Source: an uncultured Mycoplasmatota bacterium
Lineage (GTDB): Bacteria; Bacillota_I; Bacilli_A; RF39; UBA660
Direction of reading: 5' to 3'
Assembly: GCA_900547465.1 (NCBI GenBank)
Contig: URHJ01000001.1
Location: 62,001-126,000 of the forward strand
DNA length: 64,000 nt
Position 1 is the first letter of the stretch, and every line of letters begins with the position of its first letter. The notes under the pieces are model-generated. The model was not told the origin of the DNA. It ran no database searches and worked only from the letters and a program-made list of their open reading frames with translations. Shown in pieces: positions 56,576 through 64,000 of this stretch. Made by a program: the position numbers and the translations under genes.

Positions 56576-57568
56576 ATGTTATCAAAAGACATTGGAATAG
56601 ATTTAGGAACAGCAAATGTATTAATTTATATTAAGGGTCAAGGAATCGTTTTAAATGAACCAAGTATAGTCGCAATAGATACAGAAACTAAAAAGGTAAT
56701 TGCTGTTGGAAAAGAAGCCAATGACATGTTAGGCAGAACTCCAGGAAAAGTAAAGGCTATTAAACCTATGAAAGATGGAGTAATTGCAGATTTTGAAATT
56801 ACAGAAATAATGTTAAATACATTTATTAAAAAAGTAAAAGGTAAATCTTTCCTAACAAGACCAAGAATCCTAATCTGTTGTCCATCAAATATCACTCCAG
56901 TAGAAAAAAATGCAATCAAAGAAGCTGCAGAAAGAACAGGTGCTAGAAGAGTATTTATAGAGGAAGAACCAAAAGTAGCTGCTATAGGAGCAGGAATGGA
57001 TATTTCTAAACCAGAAGCTAATATGGTTATTGATATTGGAGGAGGAACAACTGATATAGCAGTTCTATCATTAAATGATATAGTAACTTCAACTTCAGTA
57101 AGAATAGCAGGAAATGTATTTGACCAAGATATTATTAAATACATAAGAGACAAATATAAATTACTAATAGGAGACAGAACTGCAGAAGATATTAAAATTA
57201 ACTTTGCAAGTTGTTACAAAGCAGATAAAAAACAAACTATGGAAGTTAAAGGAAGAAATTTAATAACAGGACTTCCACATATGATTACAATTACTCAAGA
57301 AGAAACAGAAGAAGCACTAAATGAAAGCGTTAGAAAAATAGTTAAAGCCGCAACAAATGTCTTAGAACAAACTCCACCAGAATTATCAGCAGATATAGTA
57401 AATAAAGGTATCGTTTTAACAGGTGGAGGAGCTATGTTAAAAGGTTTAACTGATTTATTAACAAAGGAATTAGACGTACCAGTTTTAATTGCAGAATCAC
57501 CATTAACATGTGTTGTTGAAGGAACTGGAGTATTATTAGAAAAACCAAGTGAATTAGAAGAAGAATAA
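56576..57568 (+). CDS. mbl: MreB/Mbl-type rod-shape actin homologue
   Basis: 330 residues with the actin-fold phosphate loops: DIGIDLGTANVLIYIKG at the N-terminus, VIDIGGGTTDIAVL near 145 and VLTGGGAMLKGL near 285. It moves along the membrane with wall-synthesis complexes. The name Mbl is taken from position after spoIIQ and before the WTA gene, since MreB and Mbl cannot be separated by sequence reading alone. An extended -10 TGGTAAAAT lies upstream. Confidence 0.93.
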   Translation: MLSKDIGIDLGTANVLIYIKGQGIVLNEPSIVAIDTETKKVIAVGKEANDMLGRTPGKVKAIKPMKDGVIADFEITEIMLNTFIKKVKGKSFLTRPRILICCPSNITPVEKNAIKEAAERTGARRVFIEEEPKVAAIGAGMDISKPEANMVIDIGGGTTDIAVLSLNDIVTSTSVRIAGNVFDQDIIKYIRDKYKLLIGDRTAEDIKINFASCYKADKKQTMEVKGRNLITGLPHMITITQEETEEALNESVRKIVKAATNVLEQTPPELSADIVNKGIVLTGGGAMLKGLTDLLTKELDVPVLIAESPLTCVVEGTGVLLEKPSELEEE

Positions 57569-57596
57569 AATTACTTATTATATAGGTAATTTTTTA
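57567..57596 (+). terminator. mbl terminator
   Basis: AAAATTAC/GTAATTTT hairpin with T tail at the stop codon. Confidence 0.8.
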
Positions 57597-57648
57597 TTTG
57601 CTAAAATGCAGAATCTTGGCTATAATTATAGTTGAAGAGAGGAATAAT

Positions 57649-58755
57649 ATGAGAAGTGATATATATAATTCTTTAAAGATTATACTAACGACTTTTATTT
57701 TTTCAACATTAATAATGTTTTTAATGAGAAAAGTAGCAGTACATGTTGGAGCTTTAGACGTTCCAAGAAAAGAAGAAGGACACAGGCATATTCATAAAAA
57801 AGTAACCCCTAAATTAGGAGCAGTTGGAATATACCTAAGTTTCTTATTTGGATATATGCTCTTTGGTCAAGAAAGTATCCAAATGAATTCAATTTTAATA
57901 GGCAGTTTCATTATGATTTTAACTGGAATTGTTGATGATTTAAATCCAATAAAAGCCTATCAAAAACTATTAGGACAAATTGCAGCAGCAGCAGTAATAG
58001 TGTTTTATGGTCAGATACTATTAAACAATATAACAGCGTTTGGTTTCTCAATAGACTTTGGTATTTGGGCTTATCCTATAACACTTTTATTTATAGTAGC
58101 CTGTTCAAATATTATAAACTTAATAGATGGACTTGATGGTTTAAGTGGAGGAGTTTGTTCAATATTTTTTATAACAATAGGAATAATTGGACTTTATCAA
58201 GGAAGAAGTGGCAGCTTAGTTATGATTTTAACATTTATAATGTTAGGATCAACGTTAGGATTCTTAGTTCATAACTTTTATCCAGCAAAAATCTTTGCAG
58301 GAGATTGCGCAACATTTATGGGATATATAATAGCGGTTATAACTTTATTAGAATTTAAAGGACCAGCTCTAACTTCATTCTTTGTTCCAGTGATGATCCT
58401 AGGAATTCCAATCCTAGACACTTTATTCGCAATCATTAGGAGATTATTAAAAGGACAAGCACCATTTCAGGCTGATAGAGAACATCTTCATCACCAGCTA
58501 TTAGGTATGAACTTTTCTCAAAGAACAACAGTCTTAATCATATATGGTATGAACCTTTTATTCGCAATCGCATCAATCCTATACACAGTTAAAGACCCAC
58601 AACTAGGTCAAATTGTTTATATAATTATATTTATTATAGTTCTATGGTTTGTTTTCCACACTAGTATAATTTCAGATAAAAATCCAAAACGAGCTAAAAA
58701 GTTATTGGAAAAAATAAAAAAATCTAAAAATAACAATAAAAGAAAAAAGAAGTAA
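57649..58755 (+). CDS. tagO: Undecaprenyl-phosphate N-acetylglucosaminyl-1-phosphate transferase (TagO/WecA family)
   Basis: 368 residues with about ten membrane helices. Motifs of the MraY/WecA superfamily: RKEEGHRHIHKKVTPKLGA near residue 35, IVDDLNPI (DDxx Mg site), NLIDGLDGLSGG, and the C-terminal REHLHHQLL, which is WecA/TagO-type. It starts the linkage unit of wall teichoic acid or another glycopolymer. I start at ATG 57649 (GAGAGG upstream), not at earlier in-frame codons. Confidence 0.92.
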   Translation: MRSDIYNSLKIILTTFIFSTLIMFLMRKVAVHVGALDVPRKEEGHRHIHKKVTPKLGAVGIYLSFLFGYMLFGQESIQMNSILIGSFIMILTGIVDDLNPIKAYQKLLGQIAAAAVIVFYGQILLNNITAFGFSIDFGIWAYPITLLFIVACSNIINLIDGLDGLSGGVCSIFFITIGIIGLYQGRSGSLVMILTFIMLGSTLGFLVHNFYPAKIFAGDCATFMGYIIAVITLLEFKGPALTSFFVPVMILGIPILDTLFAIIRRLLKGQAPFQADREHLHHQLLGMNFSQRTTVLIIYGMNLLFAIASILYTVKDPQLGQIVYIIIFIIVLWFVFHTSIISDKNPKRAKKLLEKIKKSKNNNKRKKK

Positions 58756-58759
58756 TTCC

Positions 58760-58778
58760 AGCAAGGAGTTGCTTTTTT
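58760..58778 (+). terminator. tagO terminator
   Basis: AGCAA/TTGCT with a four-base loop and T6. Confidence 0.75.
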
Positions 58779-58807
58779 GTTAATATCTACAATAAAATGG
58801 AAAAATA

Positions 58808-58816
58808 TGGTAAAAT
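58808..58816 (+). promoter_or_regulatory. Extended -10 promoter of agrA-agrC
   Basis: TGGTAAAAT, the same element as before mbl, 26 bases ahead of the GTG start. It lies inside the open frame upstream of agrA, which argues against the earlier ATG at 58797. Confidence 0.6.
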
Positions 58817-58841
58817 TAAGTCAGTTAATGGAGTGAGTGTA

Positions 58842-59573
58842 GTGATAAATTTTGTGATATGTGAGGATGAGAAAGATCTTAGAGAAAACAATAAAAAAGA
58901 AATTGTAAAATTTATGATGAATTATGATATTGATTATAAGATTCATGAGTACAGTGGTTATACTCAAGAGTTCAATGAATATGCCGCTAAAGAAGATGGA
59001 TTTAAAATATATCTTTTAGATATAGTTACACAAGAAGGTTCAGGAATAGATTCTGCTAGAATGATTAGAGAAAAGTATGATGATTGGAACTCAATAATCA
59101 TAATAATAACATCACATCAAGAGTATAAGTATGAAGCCTTATCAAGTAGACTATACTTATTAGATTTTATCAATAAACTAAATAAGTTTGATAAGACTTT
59201 AAGAGATGATTTACTAATAGCAATGAAACATTATGATAGAAGATATAAAACACTAGGTTATGAATATAATCATACATATTATAGAATAGAACTAAAACAA
59301 ATAATCTGGATTGAAAAAGAACCTGATAGTAAAAGATGTATAATAAAAACTAAGTATGGAGAAGAAATGATTCCAGGAACATTAAATAGTATCTATGAAA
59401 AATTAGATTCTAGATTCTTCAAAACTCATAAAAGTTTAATTGTAAATTTAGATGAAGTACAAAGATATGAAATAAGAAGAAACAAATTAACTTTTAAAAA
59501 TGGAGAACATACTCACTTGATTGCTAGAGATAAAAAGAAGGAGTTGATAAAACGTGTCTGTGCCAATTACTAA
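58842..59573 (+). CDS. AgrA-like LytTR response regulator
   Basis: 243 residues from GTG 58842, eight bases after GGAG, giving the standard receiver start MINFVICEDE. The phosphoacceptor is Asp60 in IYLLD; the C-terminal LytTR DNA-binding domain includes FFKTHKSLIVNLDEV and IARDKKKEL. It would activate transcription when phosphorylated by the following kinase. ATG 58797 is in frame but has no ribosome site and covers the promoter. It overlaps agrC by 20 bases. Confidence 0.9.
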   Translation: MINFVICEDEKDLRENNKKEIVKFMMNYDIDYKIHEYSGYTQEFNEYAAKEDGFKIYLLDIVTQEGSGIDSARMIREKYDDWNSIIIIITSHQEYKYEALSSRLYLLDFINKLNKFDKTLRDDLLIAMKHYDRRYKTLGYEYNHTYYRIELKQIIWIEKEPDSKRCIIKTKYGEEMIPGTLNSIYEKLDSRFFKTHKSLIVNLDEVQRYEIRRNKLTFKNGEHTHLIARDKKKELIKRVCANY

Positions 59574-60858
59574 ATTCATCTGTTCAGCTTTAATGGCAGT
59601 AGTAGGACTAATTGTAGTAAAAAATATAAGTGGAAGTAAAGAAAAATTATTATCTATAAAGAGTATAGTACTAATGTTATGTTTGATTATAGTACCTGCA
59701 TTTACATATACAACAGATTATAATTTTCTTTATGGAGTTATTAATTACCTTTTGATGATAGTGACATATAAATATGTACTAAATCTAAACTTTACAAAGG
59801 CGATCGTTTCTTGTGGCATTCTATTACTCTCACTATTTTTATTAGATTTTATATCAAGTATTTTCTTTGCTATGTTCATATCAGTAGAAAAAATGAGAGA
59901 TACCTGGTACATAAATTTGAGTATGAATATTTTATTTAGTATAATTATACTTGCAGTATTTAGAACTAAAAGAGTATACCGGTATTTTGAAAATTTGATA
60001 GATAAAACAAGTAGAAAGAGACAAACTAATATAGTAATATTTTTATTATTAGCCGTTATAGCAATGAGTACGCTACTTTATTTGCTAGGAAATAATTACG
60101 AATTAAATGCAGTATTTACCACAAATTTCTTAATATTTTTAATTTTTTTCTTGTTAGTAATAATATTAGTTGGAGAAAAAAATAGTTATGTAAAATTATC
60201 AGATGATTATGAAAATTTATTTAATTATGTTAAAATATTTGAAGATTGGATAGAAGATGAACAACTAATTAGACATGAATATAAAAATCAATTAGCTGTT
60301 TTACGTTGTTTGACTAAAGAAAAGAAAGTAAAAGACAAAATAGACGAGATTATATCAGATACTATAAATATAGATAATCATATGATAAATCAATTGAAAA
60401 ATTTACCGAGTGGCGGTTTAAAAGGTTTACTATATTATAAAATTGCAGTTGCTAGAAACAATGATATTAATATTGAAGTAGATGTATCACAAGATGCAAG
60501 CCCAGTTTTGAATGCCCTAAATCAAGATGAATTAAAAATAATTTCCAAGTTAATAGGGATTTATTGTGATAATGCCATAGAGGCAGCCAAAGACACAAAA
60601 AAGAAAATAGTTTTGATAGAAATATATGAAATAAATGATATAGCTAACATTGTTATAAGTAATACTTGTAAGGAAAATAAAGTATTACTAAATAGATATG
60701 ATAAAGGAATCTCTACTAAAGGTAAAGGACGAGGTAATGGATTATATTTTGCAAAAAAGATGTTAAATAGAAATACCTGGATTGAAGAGTCACAAGAAAT
60801 AATAGATGGTTATTATATTGAAACTTTAAAGATAACAAAGAAAAGGAAATCTAAATAG
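59554..60858 (+). CDS. AgrC-like peptide-sensing histidine kinase
   Basis: 434 residues, GTG start ten bases after AAGGAG. Six or so membrane helices fill the first 210 residues and form the peptide sensor. The kinase part has His241 in LIRHEYKNQLAVL, the HPK10-type box, then the GHKL ATPase with YCDNAIEAAKD (Asn340) and KGRGNGLYFAKK. Paired with AgrA and facing agrD-agrB, so the ligand is almost certainly the AgrD thiolactone. Confidence 0.9.
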   Translation: MSVPITKFICSALMAVVGLIVVKNISGSKEKLLSIKSIVLMLCLIIVPAFTYTTDYNFLYGVINYLLMIVTYKYVLNLNFTKAIVSCGILLLSLFLLDFISSIFFAMFISVEKMRDTWYINLSMNILFSIIILAVFRTKRVYRYFENLIDKTSRKRQTNIVIFLLLAVIAMSTLLYLLGNNYELNAVFTTNFLIFLIFFLLVIILVGEKNSYVKLSDDYENLFNYVKIFEDWIEDEQLIRHEYKNQLAVLRCLTKEKKVKDKIDEIISDTINIDNHMINQLKNLPSGGLKGLLYYKIAVARNNDINIEVDVSQDASPVLNALNQDELKIISKLIGIYCDNAIEAAKDTKKKIVLIEIYEINDIANIVISNTCKENKVLLNRYDKGISTKGKGRGNGLYFAKKMLNRNTWIEESQEIIDGYYIETLKITKKRKSK

Positions 60859-60870
60859 ATCTCCTTTTTT
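60841..60870. terminator. Shared terminator between convergent agrAC and agrDB
   Basis: Inverted repeat of two 12-base arms (60841-60852 and 60857-60868) with one mismatch and an AAAT loop; the agrC stop codon lies in it. T6 follows on the plus strand and CTTTG on the minus strand, so it is probably bidirectional. Confidence 0.75.
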
Positions 60871-60893
60871 GATTTAATATAAATAAAGTAAAG

Positions 60894-61016
60894 TTAGTCC
60901 TTAATGGCTTTAATGTTACTAGGCTCATCAACAAGAAGCCAAACACAACCCATACTAGCAGCACCAGTAGCTAATAATGCAATAGCACTAACGAAAGCAG
61001 CAACTCTTTTTTTCAC
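60894..61016 (-). CDS. AgrD-like autoinducing peptide precursor
   Basis: 40 residues with a GTG start right after AAGGAGG. The N-terminal part (KKRVAAFVSAIALLATGAAS) is a basic then hydrophobic helix of the kind that binds AgrB at the membrane. The core is GCVWLLVDEP: Cys24, then Val-Trp-Leu-Leu, then Val-Asp-Glu-Pro and a charged tail ending IKD. By analogy with clostridial AgrD the mature signal would be a five-residue thiolactone CVWLL with a short tail. It lies 48 bases after agrB on the same strand. Confidence 0.9.
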   Translation of the reverse strand: MKKRVAAFVSAIALLATGAASMGCVWLLVDEPSNIKAIKD

Positions 61017-61064
61017 AATAATACCTCCTTTACTAGAATTTTTATGAATAAATATCCAAGATAT

Positions 61065-61661
61065 TTAAACATCGACTTTTTTATAATTGTTATAAGGTTG
61101 ACGCAACAATATATATGTAACAGGACAAATAACAATTGCCTGTATTATCATAGTTATAAAAAATAATATTGAAATTTTGTAGTCATTAATCACCAGACTA
61201 AGAACCAGATATATAATTCCAATCACTATAGTCATAATCTTTCTTATTCTTTTCTTTTTGTTATTTGGTAATGGTCTTTTAACGGTATCAGCAGGTGCCC
61301 AAAGTAAATAAGATATGATAAGTACAATTCCACTAACCAATATCCAAACCTTAGGTATTTCTACATGCAATAATAAATAAGGAATACCGATAAAAAATAT
61401 CAATGAAGTTATCAAACATTCTATACTTCTTTTAGCATGGATACCAAAACCAAAGTAACGAATTATGTTAAAGAGTAATAATATTGAAATAACTTCCCAA
61501 AATATTTTTAATAAAAGAGACATTCCAATAATCACAACTAATTTAGTTATAGTTAGATATAATCCTTCTAATCCATATTTCACCATTTCTAACTCATCAT
61601 CGTTATAGTTTTGATACTTCATTAAAAATGAGATTGAGTGATTTAAAAATGCTTCTTTCAG
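61065..61661 (-). CDS. AgrB-like peptide processing membrane protease
   Basis: Membrane cysteine protease that cuts and cyclises AgrD; 198 residues from CTG 61661 or 185 from ATG 61622. Catalytic His and Cys are in FGFGIHAKRSIEC, seven residues apart as in S. aureus AgrB. Five to six membrane helices. ATG 61622 has no ribosome site, while AGGAGGG stands seven bases before an in-frame CTG; the 13 added residues (KEAFLNHSISFL) restore the amphipathic N-terminus seen in clostridial AgrB. agrD follows. Confidence 0.9.
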   Translation of the reverse strand: MKEAFLNHSISFLMKYQNYNDDELEMVKYGLEGLYLTITKLVVIIGMSLLLKIFWEVISILLLFNIIRYFGFGIHAKRSIECLITSLIFFIGIPYLLLHVEIPKVWILVSGIVLIISYLLWAPADTVKRPLPNNKKKRIRKIMTIVIGIIYLVLSLVINDYKISILFFITMIIQAIVICPVTYILLRQPYNNYKKVDV

Positions 61662-61804
61662 CTTAATCCCTCCTATCTACAATTAAAGATTACCACCAAC
61701 ATGTAGTAAAAAAATGAAAAAAAATTAAAATAACAAATTTAAAATAAAAAAATCAAAAAATGTCGATTTTTGTAGAAAATAAAACAGAAAAAGTCCTTGA
61801 TTTT

Positions 61805-61822
61805 ACAATTTAAAGAAATTGT
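61805..61822. repeat. Inverted repeat between agrB and the cold-shock gene
   Basis: ACAATTTAAAGAAATTGT: perfect seven-base arms around a four-base centre, in the divergent intergenic region. It overlaps the upstream edge of the csp promoter and could be a regulator site; no match to a known operator. Confidence 0.4.
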
Positions 61823-61841
61823 TCGATATAAATTTGATGGT

Positions 61842-61850
61842 TGTTACAAT
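61842..61850 (+). promoter_or_regulatory. Cold-shock gene promoter
   Basis: Extended -10 TGTTACAAT (ends 61850), with TTCGAT at 61822-61827 as a possible -35 at 17 bases. The leader of about 50 bases has a CTCG/CGAG hairpin before AAGGAG. Confidence 0.6.
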
Positions 61851-61906
61851 GGATTTGCTCGTGAAGAAAGCGAGACAATAAGAATTAAGAAGGAGAGATG
61901 TGTTGT

Positions 61907-62119
61907 ATGATAGGTAAAGTCAAGTGGTTTAATAATGAGAAAGGTTATGGTTTCATTGAGTATAAAGAAAATGAAGATATTTTTGTTCATTATTCAGCAA
62001 TAGATCAAGAAGGATATAAAACTTTATCAGAAGGACAATATGTAGAGTTCAATTTAGTTGAAACAGGAAAAGGATATCAAGCTTTAAATGTTAAACTAGT
62101 AAAGGAACCAGCTATGTAA
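61907..62119 (+). CDS. Cold-shock domain protein (CspA family)
   Basis: 70 residues from ATG 61907: [19 protein letters not shown] holds RNP1 (KGYGFIEY), and DIFVHYSAI holds RNP2. Single OB-fold RNA chaperone. An in-frame ATG at 61898 lies only two bases after AAGGAGAG and would add MCC, so the second ATG is preferred. Divergent from agrB and before hpf. Confidence 0.94.
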   Translation: MIGKVKWFNNEKGYGFIEYKENEDIFVHYSAIDQEGYKTLSEGQYVEFNLVETGKGYQALNVKLVKEPAM

Positions 62120-62137
62120 AAATAGGTGGTTTTTTTA
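62106..62137 (+). terminator. Cold-shock gene terminator
   Basis: AACCAGCTA/TAGGTGGTT hairpin with one mismatch and T7, across the stop codon. Confidence 0.7.
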
Positions 62138-62174
62138 TTCAATTTATGGTAATATAAAAATAGGAGGTGATAGT

Positions 62175-62705
62175 ATGGAAATTGTAATTCGTGGAGATAA
62201 AATGAAAGTAACAGATGCCATGAAAAGCTATATTGAAGAGAAATTAGGAAAGTTAGATAAATACCTAGAGGACAAAGCTGATGTTCATGCAACTGTCGTA
62301 GTTAGAGTAAAAAACCACAAACAAATAGTTGAAATAACCATACCGCTAAAATCATTTATTTTAAGATCAGAGGAATATCAAGATGATTTCTACAAAGCAG
62401 TAGATAAAGCAGTTGATATACTAGAAAGGCAAATAAGAAAAAATAAGACAAGATTAACTAAACAAACAAAAACAAAAGATTTTTTATTAGAATATATAGA
62501 AGAAATAGAAGAAGATGAGGATGAAGAAGAACCAGTTCTAAAAAGAAAAAAAGTAGAAGTAAAACCTATGAATGAAGAAGAAGCAATTCTACAAATGGAA
62601 CTTCTAAATCATCAATTCTATATGTATAAAGATAGTGATACTAATAAAGTAGCAGTCGTATATAAAAGAAAAGACGGCGGTTATGGTATCATAGAGTCTG
62701 AATAG
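62175..62705 (+). CDS. hpf: Ribosome hibernation-promoting factor, long form
   Basis: 176 residues. The N-terminal RaiA/HPF domain (1-100) starts MEIVIRGDKMKVTDAMKSYI; after an acidic linker the C-terminal dimer domain has EAILQMELLNHQFYMYKDSD and VVYKRKDGGYGII. Long HPF alone joins two 70S ribosomes into inactive 100S particles in stationary phase. AGGAGGTGATAGT precedes the ATG. Usual neighbour of secA. Confidence 0.95.
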   Translation: MEIVIRGDKMKVTDAMKSYIEEKLGKLDKYLEDKADVHATVVVRVKNHKQIVEITIPLKSFILRSEEYQDDFYKAVDKAVDILERQIRKNKTRLTKQTKTKDFLLEYIEEIEEDEDEEEPVLKRKKVEVKPMNEEEAILQMELLNHQFYMYKDSDTNKVAVVYKRKDGGYGIIESE

Positions 62706-62709
62706 CTCT

Positions 62710-62757
62710 AAAAGATAGGAAATTTTAGCAATAAGCTTTAATTCCATCTTTTTTTTT
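62710..62757 (+). terminator. hpf terminator
   Basis: AAAGAT and GGAAATT pair with AATTCC and ATCTTT around bulges, ending in T9. Confidence 0.65.
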
Positions 62758-62785
62758 GGTACAATAATTAATTAAGGGAGATGAT

Positions 62786-64000
62786 ATGGTGAATCTTTTT
62801 AGAAGAATGTTTGATCATGAATATAAAGAGTTAAGAAAATTTACAAAACTAGCTGATGAAGTTATGGCTAAAGAAGAAGAGTATGCTGAATTAACAGATA
62901 CAGAACTTCAAAATAAAACAGATGAATTTAAAGAAAGATTAAAGCAGGGAGAAACATTAGATGATATTCTAGTAGAAGCTTTTGCAACAGCACGAGAAGC
63001 TTCATTCCGTGTAATAGGAGAAAAACACTTCTATGTTCAAATCCTAGGAGCTTTAGCAATTCATTATGGTAATATCGCAGAAATGAAAACAGGTGAAGGT
63101 AAAACTTTAACATCAGTCTTACCAGCATATTTAAATGCCTTAGAAGGAAAGGGTGTTCATATAATTACAGTAAATGAATATCTAGCAACACGTGATGCTG
63201 AATGGATGGGAAAAATACATGAATTTTTAGGCTTAACTGTTGGTGTTAATACAAGAGATATGACAGCTAAAGAAAAACAAGAAGCTTATAACTGTGATAT
63301 AACTTACTCTACAAATAATGAAATTGGATTTGACTACTTAAGAGATAATATGGTTGTTCATAAAGAAGATAGAGTTCAAAGAAAATTAAATTTTGCTATT
63401 ATTGATGAGGTTGATTCAGTTCTAATTGATGAGGCAAGAACTCCACTTATTATTTCTGGTGGACAAATGAAAAGTGCAAACCTATATATAGATGCAGACC
63501 ATTTTGCAAAAAGTCTAAAAGAAGAAAAAGACTTTATTTACGATGAAAAAACAAAAAGTGTAAACTTGACTGATGAGGGTTGTGCAAAAGCTGAAAAGAA
63601 ATTTCACTTAGATAACCTATATGATGCTAATAATACAACACTAGTGCATTATATCAATCAAGCCTTAAGAGCAAACTATTCAATGAAATTAGATGTTGAT
63701 TATGTAGTTCAAGAGGGAGAAATTGTAATAGTAGATCAATTTACAGGACGTTTAATGAAAGGTAGAGCCTATTCAGATGGTCTTCATCAAGCAATTGAAG
63801 CCAAAGAAGGCGTTCAAATAAATGAAGAAACAAAAACCCTTGCAACAATTACATTCCAAAATTTATTCAGAATGTATAACAAATTATCTGGTATGACAGG
63901 AACTGCTAAAACGGAAGAAGAAGAGTTTAGAAATATCTATAATATGTATGTTATTGAAATACCAACTAATAGACCAGTTATAAGAAAAGATGAACCTGAC
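62786..64000 (+). CDS. secA: Preprotein translocase ATPase SecA (3' end outside window)
   Basis: First 405 residues of Sec[20 protein letters not shown] at the N-terminus; Walker [17 protein letters not shown] near residue 105; Walker [22 protein letters not shown] near 210; then the preprotein-crosslinking domain and [36 protein letters not shown] stands five bases before ATG 62786; GTG 62789 is an alternative. The helicase-like domain 2 and C-terminus are off the right edge. Confidence 0.97.
   Translation, partial: MVNLFRRMFDHEYKELRKFTKLADEVMAKEEEYAELTDTELQNKTDEFKERLKQGETLDDILVEAFATAREASFRVIGEKHFYVQILGALAIHYGNIAEMKTGEGKTLTSVLPAYLNALEGKGVHIITVNEYLATRDAEWMGKIHEFLGLTVGVNTRDMTAKEKQEAYNCDITYSTNNEIGFDYLRDNMVVHKEDRVQRKLNFAIIDEVDSVLIDEARTPLIISGGQMKSANLYIDADHFAKSLKEEKDFIYDEKTKSVNLTDEGCAKAEKKFHLDNLYDANNTTLVHYINQALRANYSMKLDVDYVVQEGEIVIVDQFTGRLMKGRAYSDGLHQAIEAKEGVQINEETKTLATITFQNLFRMYNKLSGMTGTAKTEEEEFRNIYNMYVIEIPTNRPVIRKDEPD

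Noticed and set aside
56638..57153. 171-codon minus-strand frame inside mbl
   Set aside because: Antisense shadow of a certain gene.
61662..61800. AgrA (LytTR) direct repeats upstream of agrB
   Set aside because: I could not find a pair of nine-base repeats at the usual 12-13 base spacing; the region is too AT-rich to judge by eye.

Overview
The window is the replication-origin region of a low-GC, Gram-positive, Bacilli-type bacterium, probably a gut lineage near the Erysipelotrichales/RF39/Mollicutes-like groups; the genus cannot be fixed from the sequence. Strong A+T bias, standard code (TGA ends pth and ricT, all Trp are TGG), AGGAG-type ribosome sites, a B. subtilis-like gene order and the sporulation proteins BofA, SpoIIR and SpoIIQ support this. 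No rRNA, tRNA, insertion sequence, phage or CRISPR was found.

Layout. Two replication arms diverge from oriC (19634-19951, between dnaA and rpmH). The left arm (minus strand) reads dnaA-dnaN-comK-recF-gyrB-gyrA, then a 1.1 kb noncoding AT-rich block (9611-10730) with six parS sites, two Noc-type palindromes and DnaA-box-like sequences, then SRP RNA-tadA-dnaX-ebfC-recR-bofA-holB-ricT-trmN6-rsmI-pth-mfd. The right arm (plus strand) reads rpmH-rnpA-yidC-khpB-mnmE-(amidotransferase-like)-mnmG-rsmG-noc-parA-parB-mscS-DUF951-abgT-ychF-lipoprotein-rpsF-ssb-rpsR, a short DHH phosphodiesterase, rplI-dnaB, a LysM/M23 cell-wall hydrolase, walJ-rlmH-ung, then pduL and a class A PBP. A third block follows the B. 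subtilis argS-to-mbl order: ywiB-argS-rpoE-prfA-prmC-spoIIR-mntP-murA-rpmE-rpiB-ywzB-spoIIQ-mbl-tagO.

The right end holds a complete agr-type quorum-sensing locus in a convergent layout. agrA-agrC run rightward and agrD-agrB run leftward, meeting at one shared hairpin terminator. AgrD is a 40-residue GTG-started peptide with a Cys-Val-Trp-Leu-Leu core before Asp-Glu-Pro, and AgrB appears to start at CTG. A cold-shock protein, long-form HPF and the first part of secA follow.

The most interesting points are this convergent agr locus, the parS/Noc-site block with repeated DnaA-box/parS composites, a Noc with a long acidic insert and no N-terminal membrane helix, ComK inside the dnaN-recF interval, a GdpP-like phosphodiesterase reduced to its DHH core, and two enzymes that keep their fold but lack a catalytic residue.
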